Positions 50,591 to 60,579 of a stretch of 64,000 nt of DNA are shown here, piece by piece. Position numbers and translations under genes: made by a program. Source of the stretch: Pseudomonas sp. G.S.17 (lineage in GTDB: Bacteria > Pseudomonadota > Gammaproteobacteria > Pseudomonadales > Pseudomonadaceae). The notes under the pieces are model-generated. The model ran no database searches, had not been told where the DNA came from, and worked only from the letters and a program-made list of their open reading frames with translations. Position 1 is the first letter of the stretch. Each line of letters opens with the position of its first letter. Location of the stretch: NCBI RefSeq assembly GCF_038096165.1, contig NZ_CP151076.1:2663501-2727500 (forward strand). The letters run 5' to 3'.

Positions 50591-51958
50591 TCAATTCACC
50601 CAAACCTCAACCCGACGATTCTTGATCCGGCCTTCGTCCATATCATTGCCGGCCACCGGCATTTCGTCGCCGAAGCCGCGAACTTCGCGCAGGATCACCG
50701 CGCTCTTCAGCAACTCCCGCCGCACGGCCATGGCGCGCAGCTTTGACAGCAGCGTCGCGCGCTCAGGATCGGTCTTGGCATCGCCAAAGCCCACCAGCGT
50801 GACGCTCTGGTTCAACTTATCGTTGCGCTTGAGGTAGTCAATGACGCGTTTCAGGTCCAGCTGCGCCTTGTTGTCGAGTTTCGCGCTGCCCTGGGCGAAA
50901 CGGAAGTTCACCGAAAGCCGCTGCGCTTCGCGGGTCAAAACCTGATAATCGCGTGGCATTTCCGGCGTGGCCTGGACCTTGATTGCCTGCACTGTCTGCG
51001 CGACGAAACCGTTTTGCGCGACGATGGCCTGTCCGTCCGGGCTTTGCGCGAACTGCACCAGGGCGTTGGCCCAGCGTTGATGCAGGTCGGGCGGCAGGTA
51101 CAAATACAGACGTCGCGATAGGGGATAGTCTTCGGTGGCGATCAGGCTTGCCGTCGGCAACATCGGTTTGGCCTCGCCATCTGCAATCGCCACGGCTTTG
51201 GCGTGACGCACATAGGGCAGGCCGATAAACCCGATGCCGAAACGATCCTGACTCACCAGGTCCGATAACTGTTCGCTGGACTCGTAGCGTTTGGCGGTGC
51301 GAGAAAGGCTTTTGCCGTATTTGAGCAACACCAACTCCTTGAAGGTCTCGTAGGTCCCGGATTGCTCGTCCCGTGCGTACAAATGGATGGGGCCGTCGCT
51401 GCCGCCCAGTTCCTCCCAATTACTGATTTGCCCGGCAAACACCTTCGCCAACTGCTCGGTGGTCAATTCCCGCAAGGGATTGCCGGGATGCAGGATCACC
51501 GCGACGCCATCAATCGCGATGACTTGTTCGGCCTTGTGGCTGCGCAGGTCGCCGAAACCTGCCAGGTCGAGTGCTTCCTGATTCTTGATGGGGCGTGACG
51601 AGGCGGCGATATCGGCCAGATTGGCTTTCAGCGCGGCGAAGCCCGTACCCGAACCGTGCGCGGCCACTTCGATGAAAACCGGTTTGCCTTCAGCGGTCGT
51701 GGCAGATATCCGCACTTCGTTGGGCGTCGCCGCAGCTTCGGTATGCACCGACTGCAGGCCTTGCTTGCGCAGCAAACCTTCGACAAGCGCCGGACCCAGT
51801 TGCGCGCCAATGGTGTTGGAGCCCTGGATGCGCAAGGCCGGGGCGTTATCAGCAGGAATCGGCAGCGCCGCCGCTACGCTCAGGGGCGTCAGAAAAACGC
51901 CCGCCAGCAAGAGCGGCGCAAGGTGGCTGACTCGAAAGGAAAACACAGCGCGCAGCAT
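50591..51958 (-). CDS. PstS-like phosphate-binding domain fused to OmpA domain
   Basis: 455 residues from the ATG at 51958 (AAGG, 8-base spacing). After a signal peptide (cleavage near VAAA, about residue 31), a PstS-type binding fold spans about 40-310 (IQGSNTIGAQLGPALVEG, SWEE-like GQISNWEELGG, ARDEQSGTYETFKELVL). A C-terminal OmpA/peptidoglycan-binding domain follows at about 340-455 (NFRFAQGSAKLDN, GFGDAKTDPERA, LSKLRAMAVRREL). It is a periplasmic protein tethered to peptidoglycan. No pst transporter genes are adjacent. Ligand unproven. Confidence 0.9.
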   Translation of the reverse strand: MLRAVFSFRVSHLAPLLLAGVFLTPLSVAAALPIPADNAPALRIQGSNTIGAQLGPALVEGLLRKQGLQSVHTEAAATPNEVRISATTAEGKPVFIEVAAHGSGTGFAALKANLADIAASSRPIKNQEALDLAGFGDLRSHKAEQVIAIDGVAVILHPGNPLRELTTEQLAKVFAGQISNWEELGGSDGPIHLYARDEQSGTYETFKELVLLKYGKSLSRTAKRYESSEQLSDLVSQDRFGIGFIGLPYVRHAKAVAIADGEAKPMLPTASLIATEDYPLSRRLYLYLPPDLHQRWANALVQFAQSPDGQAIVAQNGFVAQTVQAIKVQATPEMPRDYQVLTREAQRLSVNFRFAQGSAKLDNKAQLDLKRVIDYLKRNDKLNQSVTLVGFGDAKTDPERATLLSKLRAMAVRRELLKSAVILREVRGFGDEMPVAGNDMDEGRIKNRRVEVWVN

Positions 51959-52100
51959 CTGCGGCACCTTATGGAAGGAGGAAAGTGCCGGGAGAATAAG
52001 TCAGATAAGTTACTGGAATGTGACGGAGCGGTAACATCGCGATTTTGTTGCGCGGCGACCTGGCCAGCGACAGTGGCTGGCCAGGGTTTTTGCCATCAGA

Positions 52101-52913
52101 TCAAACCAGTTCGAGCCAGATTGGCGCGTGATCGGACGGTTTTTCCATGCCGCGCAAATCGTAATCTACACCTGCGGCCTTGATTCTCGGTTGCAAGCCA
52201 TGGGACGCCATGATCAGGTCGATGCGCAGGCCGCGCTTGGGCTCGTCCTCGAATCCACGGCTGCGGTAGTCGAACCAGCTGAACTGATCGATCACTTCGG
52301 GGTACAGATGGCGGAAGCTGTCAACCAGGCCCCAGGCTTTAAGGCGTTCCATCCACTCGCGTTCTTCCGGAAGGAAACTGCATTTGCCGGTCTTCAGCCA
52401 GCGCTTGGCGTTGTCCGGGCCGATGCCAATGTCGCTATCCTGTGGCGAGATATTCACGTCGCCCATCACCACCAACGGCTGGTCGTTGCTGAAGCGGGTT
52501 TCCAGCAAGGCTTGCAGATCATTATAGAAACGCTGTTTGGCCGGGAATTTGGTCGGGTGATCACGGCTTTCTCCTTGTGGGAAATAGCCGTTCATGATGG
52601 TCACCGGCAGGCCATCGTTGTCTGCGAAAGTCCCCCAGATGAAGCGCTTTTGCGATTCTTCATCATCGGTATCAAAACCCTTGTGCAGCGACAGCGGCAT
52701 CTTGCGCGACAGCAGGGCGACGCCGTAATGGCCTTTTTGCCCGTGAAAATGCACGTGATAACCCAGCGCCTCAATGTCGGCTTGAGGGAATTGTTCGTCC
52801 GAGACTTTGGTTTCCTGCAGACCGATAACGTCGGGCTGATGCTTTTCAATCAGCGCCGCCAGCTGATGAGGTCGGGCGCGCAGACCGTTGATATTGAACG
52901 AGACGATTTTCAT
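52101..52913 (-). CDS. xthA: Exodeoxyribonuclease III
   Basis: 270 residues, the usual length. Catalytic motifs: N7 in FNING, Glu34 in LQETK, GDVNISP, and the closing SDHAP with the catalytic His near 259. [25 protein letters not shown] carries the Asp of the active site. It removes abasic sites and 3' blocks in base-excision repair. Stands alone, divergent from the GNAT gene. Confidence 0.96.
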   Translation of the reverse strand: MKIVSFNINGLRARPHQLAALIEKHQPDVIGLQETKVSDEQFPQADIEALGYHVHFHGQKGHYGVALLSRKMPLSLHKGFDTDDEESQKRFIWGTFADNDGLPVTIMNGYFPQGESRDHPTKFPAKQRFYNDLQALLETRFSNDQPLVVMGDVNISPQDSDIGIGPDNAKRWLKTGKCSFLPEEREWMERLKAWGLVDSFRHLYPEVIDQFSWFDYRSRGFEDEPKRGLRIDLIMASHGLQPRIKAAGVDYDLRGMEKPSDHAPIWLELV

Positions 52914-53142
52914 GTGACGGCAGTCCTGACAAAAACAAAAAGGGATGCTAGCCCACCTGCAGGTTCTCGGCCAGTGTGCTGTCGGCCACAAGCTCAACAG
53001 CAACCTCAATATAAGCCGACTGCTAAGCTCAAGGTCGCATGCAAAGGTTTATCGCAACTTTCGGCACTGGCCGGGACTCGAAGCCTTTGTAGTACCAGAA
53101 CGCTGCCGTTCGCGCAGCTGCGTCAATATGAGGTTAATTTTC

Positions 53143-53793
53143 ATGCCTGAATCGTCTGCCATCGTGGCCGAAGTTCGCCAGCTCGACAGCGGTTATTCGC
53201 GGGAAACGCGCTCGCTGCTGTATCACGCGTACCGCCACGAGCCCAGTTTTGCCTACCTGTTCAACTCACAGCGGGCCGGGTTTGATCAGCGGGTGAGGGC
53301 GACGGTTCGCGAGCTGGTCAAACAGCATTTTCTGCAGGATCTGCCCGCGCTGGGGCTGTTTGTCGAAGACCGGCTGGTGGGCGCCGCACTGATTGCACCG
53401 CCGCAACGTCGATTGGGCATTACTGAAAGCTGGGCCTGGCGTTTGCGCATGGTCTTGAGCACCGGTTTCAATTGCACCAAGCGGTATCTGGAGTATTACA
53501 ACGCGGTGCTGGCTTGCCTGCCTTCCGAGTCGGTGCACGTCTTGCCGTTACTGGGCATCCATCCTGAGTTCCAGGGCAAACACTTGGGCGAGCAGTTATT
53601 GGAGGCGCTGCACGATTGGTGCGCGGTGGACGAAAACTCACAAGGAATCGTCGTTGATACTGGGAATCCTCGCTACCTTGAGTTCTATAAGCGACAGGGC
53701 TACGAGGAAATCGGCGAAGTGGCTGTAGGACCGATCCGGGAACACGTGTTTTTCCATCCAAACCCGCAGGTTTCACTCAAAGCCATGGCGTAA
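53143..53793 (+). CDS. GNAT-family acetyltransferase
   Basis: 216 residues from the ATG at 53143. The acetyl-CoA loop is in VLPLLGIHPEFQGKHLGEQLLEALHDW (about 130-157), with the C-terminal GNPRYLEFYKRQGYEEIGE. Substrate unknown. It lies 67 bases upstream of tamA, an association recurring in Pseudomonas genomes as I recall. Confidence 0.87.
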   Translation: MPESSAIVAEVRQLDSGYSRETRSLLYHAYRHEPSFAYLFNSQRAGFDQRVRATVRELVKQHFLQDLPALGLFVEDRLVGAALIAPPQRRLGITESWAWRLRMVLSTGFNCTKRYLEYYNAVLACLPSESVHVLPLLGIHPEFQGKHLGEQLLEALHDWCAVDENSQGIVVDTGNPRYLEFYKRQGYEEIGEVAVGPIREHVFFHPNPQVSLKAMA

Positions 53794-53860
53794 GGGTATG
53801 AAATTCATACCTTTCGGTGGGTTTTAGTGGCGCCTGTCGCACGTGTTAGCATTCGCGCCT

Positions 53861-55594
53861 ATGAAGCCTTTTGTAAAAATATTCAGCGGTTTATTTCTCG
53901 TTTTCTCAAGCGCCGTGGCCCTGGCTGCTGCGCAACTCGATGTGAGAATCACACCAGCCAACTCTGAGCTCAAAGCCAATATCGAAGGCTATGTGGGCAG
54001 TCCGGGTGAGCGCGATCAAGAGAGCCTTGAGCATTTCAGCATCGGTGCCCAGGAGCAGGCGCAGCGAGCCTCGCAAGCGCTGGGCTATTATCAGGCGCGC
54101 ATCGACAGCGAAGTGGTCCAAGGCAGGAACGGCGAATTGCAGTTGGTGATCAATGTGCAAGCCGGTGAGCCGATCCATCTGCGCAATGTCACGGTGCGGG
54201 TCGATGGCCCGGCAGCCGCCCTCAAGGCATTCCGCATTCCCAAGAGCGCCGCCCTGAAAAGCGGTGCCGTTCTCAATCATGGTCATTACGAAGATGCCAA
54301 GCGGCTGATTCTGAATCAGGCCTCACGGTATGGTTTTTTCTCCGGTCGCTTTACCCAGCAACGCCTGTCGGTTGACCCGGCGGCGGGTGTGGCGGATATC
54401 GATCTGGTTTATGACAGCGGCCCGCGCTACTACCTGGGCAACGTCAGTTTCAGTGGCGATGCGCCCTTCGATGATGATCTGCTCAGGCGAATGGTGCCGT
54501 TCAAGGAAGGCACGCCCTACGATTCGGAGCTGATCGCCGAGCTGAACCAGGCCATGCAAGCCAGTGGCTATTTTGAAGGTGTCCGGGTGGACGCCGCCCC
54601 CACCGCGGCCATCGGGCAGAGCATTCCGGTGACTGTCGCGCTGGACACCCGCAAGCCTCGGACCATGGGGCTGGGATTGGGTTATTCCACGGACGTCGGA
54701 CCGCGTGGCAAGGCCAACTGGACGCGCCATTGGGTCAACCCGCAAGGGCACAGCTACGGCATCGAATCCGAGCTGTCGGCACCGCGCCAGAACGTCGGCC
54801 TGTGGTATGACATTCCCCTTGATCCGCCGCTGACCGACAAGCTGCGTTATGCCGGCGGCTATCAATACGAGGAGATTGCCGGCACTGACTCGTTGAGCAA
54901 ACTGCTGACTGTGGGTCCGGAATGGCACAGCAGGTTGCCCAGCGGCTGGGAGCGCGTGATTTCGTTGAAATGGCAGCGCGAGGAATACCGCCTTGGCGAC
55001 GACTCCGGGCTCAGCACTTTGCTGATGCCGGGTATCAGCTATTCCTTTCTGCGCAGCGATAACCGGATCGATCCGCACAACGGCTATCGCTTGCAGTTTG
55101 ATGCACAGGTGGCCAAGGAAGGGCTGATGTCCGATTCAAACCTGCTGCATGGCAACGTGCTGCTCAAAGGGTTGACGACTTTGGGGCAGAGTCATCGGCT
55201 GCTGGGTCGGGTGCAGTTCGGTGGCAACGCCACCAATGGCTATAAGTCGATCCCGCCGTCCCTGCGTTTCTTCGCCGGTGGCGATCAGAGCGTGCGCGGC
55301 TATGACTATCAGACGCTGTCGCCAGAGAACTCCGACGGCGATCGCATTGGTGGGCGCTACATGGTGGCCGGCAGCGTGGAGTATCAATATTCAATAGCCG
55401 AGAAGTGGCGCGTGGCGACCTTTGTCGACCAGGGCAATTCGTTCAATACCTTGAACCTGCCGAGCCTCAAGACAGGCGTGGGCATTGGCGTGCGCTGGGT
55501 GTCGCCGGTCGGTCCGCTGCGTCTGGATCTGGCCCACGCGCTGGATGACGACGGCGGCATTCGCCTGCATTTCTCCATGGGGCCGGAACTGTGA
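53861..55594 (+). CDS. tamA: TamA, translocation and assembly module outer-membrane protein
   Basis: 577 residues from the ATG at 53861; a GTG 18 bases earlier is in frame, and neither start has a good ribosome-binding site. The signal peptide is at 1-24. Three POTRA domains (about 25-270) are followed by an Omp85 beta-barrel, with the GGDQSVRGYDYQTLSPEN motif typical of the substrate-recognition loop. It inserts autotransporters and other outer-membrane proteins together with TamB, encoded next door with a 4-base overlap. Confidence 0.93.
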   Translation: MKPFVKIFSGLFLVFSSAVALAAAQLDVRITPANSELKANIEGYVGSPGERDQESLEHFSIGAQEQAQRASQALGYYQARIDSEVVQGRNGELQLVINVQAGEPIHLRNVTVRVDGPAAALKAFRIPKSAALKSGAVLNHGHYEDAKRLILNQASRYGFFSGRFTQQRLSVDPAAGVADIDLVYDSGPRYYLGNVSFSGDAPFDDDLLRRMVPFKEGTPYDSELIAELNQAMQASGYFEGVRVDAAPTAAIGQSIPVTVALDTRKPRTMGLGLGYSTDVGPRGKANWTRHWVNPQGHSYGIESELSAPRQNVGLWYDIPLDPPLTDKLRYAGGYQYEEIAGTDSLSKLLTVGPEWHSRLPSGWERVISLKWQREEYRLGDDSGLSTLLMPGISYSFLRSDNRIDPHNGYRLQFDAQVAKEGLMSDSNLLHGNVLLKGLTTLGQSHRLLGRVQFGGNATNGYKSIPPSLRFFAGGDQSVRGYDYQTLSPENSDGDRIGGRYMVAGSVEYQYSIAEKWRVATFVDQGNSFNTLNLPSLKTGVGIGVRWVSPVGPLRLDLAHALDDDGGIRLHFSMGPEL

Positions 55595-58500
55595 AGAGTC
55601 TGAATTGGCAGCGCTCGCTGAAGATTGTTGGCCTGAGTGTCGTCATCGTTGTGATGCTGATTGTTGCCGGGCTCGGGGTATTGCTTGGAACCCAGGCCGG
55701 CAGCCGCTGGACCTTGCAGCAGGTACCGGGCCTGCAAGTCGATAACTTCAACGGCACGTTGGGCGGGCGCTGGAGTGCTGATTATCTGCTTTGGCAGCAA
55801 ACCGGCACCCGAGTTGAACTGGATGCGCCGGTATTCGCGTGGTCGCCGGGCTGTCTGCTGAAACTCACGCTGTGCATCGACGAATTACAGACCGATCAAA
55901 TCCGTCTGCAACTGGCCCCCGGCAGTGACGAAAGCAGTGGCGGGCCGATTAATCTGCCGGATCTCAAGTTGCCGCTGGCCATTCGCCTGGGTGACGTGCG
56001 AATCGGCAGCCTGCAACTGGATGGCACCGAGCAGCTGCGTGACCTGCAACTGGCCGCGCACTGGACCCAGGAAGGGCTGCGCATTGATAGCGTGCATCTG
56101 CAACGCGACGATCTGGTGCTGGACCTGGCCGGTTTGCTCAAGCCAGACGGCGATTGGCCTCTTACGGCCAGCGGTCTGCTGAAACTGCCTGCTCAGGATC
56201 ACAAGGCCTGGGTGGTCAATCTGAATATCCAGGGTGATCTGCTCAAGACCCTGAAACTGAATGCGATCAGCAGTGGTTATCTGCAAGCCCGGCTGACGGG
56301 CGAGTTGCAGCCACTTCTGGAAAATCTGCCAGCACAACTCAAGATCACGTCGGACGCGTTCAAGGCCAGTGCGGCGCTGCCGGACACCTTGCAGCTCAAT
56401 CAACTGGTGCTGGATGCCCAAGGTGATCTCAAGGCCGGTTATCAGCTGACTGGTACTGCCAGTCTACCGGCTGAACAAGGGCCGGTTGCGCTTGCGATCA
56501 AGGGCAGAGTCGATACAAAAGGCGCCGATATCGATGCTCTGGACCTGAGCGCCAACCCGCAGCAACGCCTTAACCTGACCGGCAAGCTGAATTGGGAGCA
56601 AGGCTTGCGCGCCGACGCAAAAATCGCATGGCTGGATTTCCCTTGGCATCGACTGTATCCCGAAGTGGCGGAGCCGCAGGTGGCGCTGCGTAAGTTCAAC
56701 GGCGAAGTGTCCTACACCGACGGCAAGTATCTGGGTAATTTCAGCTCCGATCTGGACGGTCCGGCCGGCGCGTTCAGCTTGAGCAGCCCGTTCAGCGGCG
56801 ACCTTACCCAGGTATTTCTGCCGCAGCTGGAAATGGTTGCGGGGCAGGGCAAGGCCAGCGGTCATTTGAATCTGCAGTTTGCCGACGGCATTGGTTGGGA
56901 TACAGCATTGGACCTGAGTGCACTTGACCCTTCCTATTGGTTGGCGCAGATGCCCGGAACCCTGGCGGGTCCACTGCGCAGCAAGGGGCAGTTCAAGAAC
57001 GAAAAATTGAGTCTGAATGCTGATCTTGATCTCAAGGGCCGCTTGCGTGGTCAGCCAGCCGTGTTGCAAGCCAGGGCGGACGGCAGCGGCGACAAATGGA
57101 ATGTCAATGCTCTGGATATCCGCCTTGGCGACAACCGCATTCAGGGCAGTGGCAGTTTGCAGCAGCGTCTGCTCGGCCACCTGGACCTGAACCTGCCACG
57201 TCTTGGTCAGCTTTGGCCGGGGCTGCAAGGCCAAGTCAAGGGTCGCCTGGATCTGGCGGGCACAGTGCAAGCGCCCCAAGCAATACTGGCGCTGCAAGGC
57301 GCGCAACTGGCGTTTCAGGACAATCGCCTGCGAAGCCTGACCCTGAATGGCAAACTCGACAACGCCCAGCGTGCGGTTATTGATCTAAAAGGCAGCGGCA
57401 TTCAAGCGGGCGACACTCAATTGGGAGCTCTGGTTCTGGGTGCTCAGGGCGATATCAAGCGTCAGCAGTTGAAAATCGACTTGCAGGGGCCGTTGCTCAA
57501 ACTTGCCCTGGCGCTGGATGGCAACCTGGACAAGGGTAACTGGCGTGGTCGATTGGCCAGCGGCACGCTTCAGAGCGGCGGTCAGGACTGGCGTCTGCAA
57601 CAGCCCGCCAAGCTCGAACGACTGGCGGATGGCAAAATCAATTTTGGCGCGCACTGCTGGCTTTCCGGGCCTGCCAGTCTGTGCGGCGAAGACCAGCGTC
57701 TGATGCCGGAACCGCGCCTGCGCTACCACCTCAAGAACTTCCCCCTCGACAGTCTGGCGCAATGGTTGCCCAAGGATTTCGCCTGGAAAGGTTCGCTCAA
57801 CGCCGATGTTCAGCTCGACGTGCCAGCGGCGGGGCCCAATGGCCAGTTCGCCATCAACGCCAACGGCGGGACGTTGCGGGTGCGGGATAAACAGCAATGG
57901 CTGGAATTCCCTTACGAAAGTCTGGTGCTGAACAGCACGCTGACGCCCAAGCTCATCGACAGTCGCCTGGCTTTTCGCGGCGGCAAACTCGGCACGCTGC
58001 TGCTCAACGCCAAGATTGATCCGCTGGCTCAAAACAAGACACTCACGGGTGATTTCAACCTCAGCGGCCTGGATATTTCGATTGCCCGACCTTTCCTGCC
58101 TATGGTGCAAAAGCTCACAGGACGACTTAATGGCAATGGCCGACTGTCTGGCGGGCTGCTGGCGCCTCAGGTCAATGGCAATGTGATGTTGAGCGGGGGC
58201 GAGATTTCCGGGCCAGAGCTACCCATCAGCCTCCAGGATCTACAGATCAAGGCGCTGATCGCCGGGGAAAGCATTCAGCTCCAGGGCGGCTGGAAAAGCG
58301 GTGAAGCAGGTCAAGGCAGTCTCGACGGTCAGGTCAGTTGGGGGCAAGCGCTGCTGGTGGACTTGAACCTGAAGGGCTCGCGCCTGCCGATTACCGTCGA
58401 ACCTTACGCGACGCTGGAAGCCGCACCTGATCTGAAAATATCCATGCACGGCGACCGGCTTGGTGTTTCCGGCAAAGTCCTGATTCCCAAGGGTGTGATT

Positions 58501-59280
58501 ACTGTGCGGGAGCTGCCGCCTTCGACCGTGAAATTGTCGGGCGATACCGTGATTGTCGGGCATCAGACCGAACAAGGCGCGCCACCCATGGCGATTGCCA
58601 TGGATGTCGATGTTCAGGTAGGACAGGAAAAACTCAGCTTCACCGGTTTCGGCCTCACCGCCGATCTGGTCGGTCAGGTGCACATCGGCGACAACCTGGA
58701 TACTCGCGGCGAACTTAACCTGAAAAACGGCCGTTATCGTGCTTATGGGCAACGACTGACGATTCGCAAGGCGCGCCTGCTGTTTGCCGGGCCCGCTGAC
58801 CAGCCTTATCTGGATGTCGAGGCGATTCGCCAGACCGATGACGTGATTGCCGGCATTCGTTTGTCCGGCAGTGCCGAGCAACCCACCACCACGGTGTTTT
58901 CCGAGCCGGCCATGAGTCAGGAGCAGGCGTTGTCTTATCTGGTTTTGGGTAGACCGCTGAACAACACCGGCGAAGACAGCAACATGATGGCCCAGGCCGC
59001 TTTGGCCCTTGGGCTGGCCGGCAGCGAATCCACAACCGGCAAGCTGGCGAACAATCTGGGGATCAAGGATTTCGAACTGGACACTCAAGGCAGCGGCGAC
59101 AAGACCAACGTTGTCGCCAGCGGCAAGATCACCGAGAAACTGAGTCTGCGCTACGGCGTTGGCGTATTTGAACCGGCCAATACCATCGCGTTGCGCTACA
59201 TGCTCAGCAAGAAGGTGTATCTGGAAGCCGCCAGCGGCATCGCCAGTTCGCTGGATATCTTTTATAAGCGGGATTTTTGA
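55591..59280 (+). CDS. tamB: TamB, AsmA-like inner-membrane-anchored partner of TamA
   Basis: 1229 residues from a GTG overlapping the tamA stop. A single N-terminal membrane helix (about 9-31) is followed by about 900 residues of repeating beta-strand pattern that form the lipid-carrying groove. The DUF490/TamB domain closes the protein (AYGQRLTIRKARLLFAGPADQPYLDVEAIRQTDDVIAGIRLSG, EQALSYLVLGRPL, YKRDF). Bridges inner and outer membrane; now viewed as a phospholipid transporter. Confidence 0.94.
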   Translation: MKSLNWQRSLKIVGLSVVIVVMLIVAGLGVLLGTQAGSRWTLQQVPGLQVDNFNGTLGGRWSADYLLWQQTGTRVELDAPVFAWSPGCLLKLTLCIDELQTDQIRLQLAPGSDESSGGPINLPDLKLPLAIRLGDVRIGSLQLDGTEQLRDLQLAAHWTQEGLRIDSVHLQRDDLVLDLAGLLKPDGDWPLTASGLLKLPAQDHKAWVVNLNIQGDLLKTLKLNAISSGYLQARLTGELQPLLENLPAQLKITSDAFKASAALPDTLQLNQLVLDAQGDLKAGYQLTGTASLPAEQGPVALAIKGRVDTKGADIDALDLSANPQQRLNLTGKLNWEQGLRADAKIAWLDFPWHRLYPEVAEPQVALRKFNGEVSYTDGKYLGNFSSDLDGPAGAFSLSSPFSGDLTQVFLPQLEMVAGQGKASGHLNLQFADGIGWDTALDLSALDPSYWLAQMPGTLAGPLRSKGQFKNEKLSLNADLDLKGRLRGQPAVLQARADGSGDKWNVNALDIRLGDNRIQGSGSLQQRLLGHLDLNLPRLGQLWPGLQGQVKGRLDLAGTVQAPQAILALQGAQLAFQDNRLRSLTLNGKLDNAQRAVIDLKGSGIQAGDTQLGALVLGAQGDIKRQQLKIDLQGPLLKLALALDGNLDKGNWRGRLASGTLQSGGQDWRLQQPAKLERLADGKINFGAHCWLSGPASLCGEDQRLMPEPRLRYHLKNFPLDSLAQWLPKDFAWKGSLNADVQLDVPAAGPNGQFAINANGGTLRVRDKQQWLEFPYESLVLNSTLTPKLIDSRLAFRGGKLGTLLLNAKIDPLAQNKTLTGDFNLSGLDISIARPFLPMVQKLTGRLNGNGRLSGGLLAPQVNGNVMLSGGEISGPELPISLQDLQIKALIAGESIQLQGGWKSGEAGQGSLDGQVSWGQALLVDLNLKGSRLPITVEPYATLEAAPDLKISMHGDRLGVSGKVLIPKGVITVRELPPSTVKLSGDTVIVGHQTEQGAPPMAIAMDVDVQVGQEKLSFTGFGLTADLVGQVHIGDNLDTRGELNLKNGRYRAYGQRLTIRKARLLFAGPADQPYLDVEAIRQTDDVIAGIRLSGSAEQPTTTVFSEPAMSQEQALSYLVLGRPLNNTGEDSNMMAQAALALGLAGSESTTGKLANNLGIKDFELDTQGSGDKTNVVASGKITEKLSLRYGVGVFEPANTIALRYMLSKKVYLEAASGIASSLDIFYKRDF

Positions 59281-59299
59281 GGAAAGCGGTATAGATCCC

Positions 59300-59387
59300 G
59301 TTGGAGCGAGGCTTGCCCGCGAATCAGACGCCTCAGTGAACCAGCTCTACCGCGTCATCGTTCTTCGCGGGCAAGCCTCGCTCCAAC
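59300..59387. repeat. 88-bp REPIN (copy B, reverse orientation)
   Basis: The same length and ends as 26945-27032. Its loop, read in reverse complement, matches that copy at most positions. It lies between tamB and the aldo/keto reductase gene. Confidence 0.9.
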
Positions 59388-59461
59388 GGGTGCCGGAGTT
59401 TGCTGCGCGACAGCGCCGCGTCTGGACGACAGGAAATCTCCTACGGAGGTTTTGCCATCCC

Positions 59462-60457
59462 TTAGCCATTCACCAGCTTTAACGACGCCTCGCTGTAACG
59501 CTGCCCGGCAATCGCTTCAACCGGAAACAAATTCCTTAACGCTTTCAATTCCCCGGCGCTGAGCGTGATGTTCAGTGCCGCGACGTTCTCTTCCAGGTAT
59601 TTGCGCTGCTTGGTTCCTGGAATCGGCACGATGTCGTCGCCTTGCGCCAAAACCCAGGCCAACGCCAGTTGCCCGGCAGTCACGCCCTTGTCAGCGGCGA
59701 GTTTCTGTACTTTTTCCACTAGTAGCAGATTCCTGGCGAAGTTCTCACCCTGAAAGCGCGGTGCGCTGCGACGGTAGTCATCCGCTGCAAAGTCGTCCGG
59801 GCTTTTCAAGGTGCCGGTCAGGAAGCCTCGACCCAGCGGGCTGTAAGGTACAAAGGCAATGCCCAGACGGCGACAGGCTTCGAGGCTGCCGTTTTCCTCG
59901 GGATCGCGGCTCCACAACGAATACTCGGTTTGCAGCGCGGTAATTGGATGGACCTTGTGCGCGCGTTCCAGCGTTTCTGCAGACGCCTCGCTCAAGCCCA
60001 GATAACGGACTTTGCCAGCCTTGACCAGCTCGGCCATGGCACCCACCGATTCTTCAACCGGGACTTGCGGGTCGATCCGATGCTGATAGTAAAGGTCGAG
60101 GGTTTCGATCTTAAGTCGCTTCAAAGTGCCGTCGATGGCGCTGCGAATGTATTCGGGGCTGCCATTCAGGCCGCGTGCAGCAGGGTCATTGGCGTCGCGG
60201 ACAAAACCGAACTTGCTGGCCAGGAACACTTGGTCGCGCTTGCCTTGCAAGGCTTCACCGAGCAGTTCTTCATTGGTGTGGGGACCGTACATGTCGGCGG
60301 TATCGAGCAACGTGACGCCAAGCTCCAAGGCACGATGCAGGGTTGCAATCGATTCCTTGCGGTCACTGCCGGTGGTGTAAAAATCGGTCATGCCCATGCA
60401 GCCAAGACCGATGGCGGAAACGCGTGGACCATTGCGGCCCAATTGACGGGTTTGCAT
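59462..60457 (-). CDS. Aldo/keto reductase
   Basis: 331 residues from the ATG at 60457 (AGGAG, 7-base spacing; a longer reading overruns this site). The catalytic tetrad is complete: Asp52, Tyr57, Lys82 and His126, in [14 protein letters not shown] and YYQHRIDP. It is of the AKR13/YakC-like branch. NADPH-dependent reduction of carbonyls is expected; substrate unknown. Divergent from a LysR gene with a 122-base gap. Confidence 0.92.
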   Translation of the reverse strand: MQTRQLGRNGPRVSAIGLGCMGMTDFYTTGSDRKESIATLHRALELGVTLLDTADMYGPHTNEELLGEALQGKRDQVFLASKFGFVRDANDPAARGLNGSPEYIRSAIDGTLKRLKIETLDLYYQHRIDPQVPVEESVGAMAELVKAGKVRYLGLSEASAETLERAHKVHPITALQTEYSLWSRDPEENGSLEACRRLGIAFVPYSPLGRGFLTGTLKSPDDFAADDYRRSAPRFQGENFARNLLLVEKVQKLAADKGVTAGQLALAWVLAQGDDIVPIPGTKQRKYLEENVAALNITLSAGELKALRNLFPVEAIAGQRYSEASLKLVNG

Positions 60458-60579
60458 TGATGAACTCCTGTCATTGAAAGTGGCGACAGTTTTACTCCTC
60501 GACAAAATCTGGATAAACCCGCTAAAAGTGCTTTCACTGTTTAGAAAATCTAAATAATTCAGCGCCGAGGGTTTTCACA

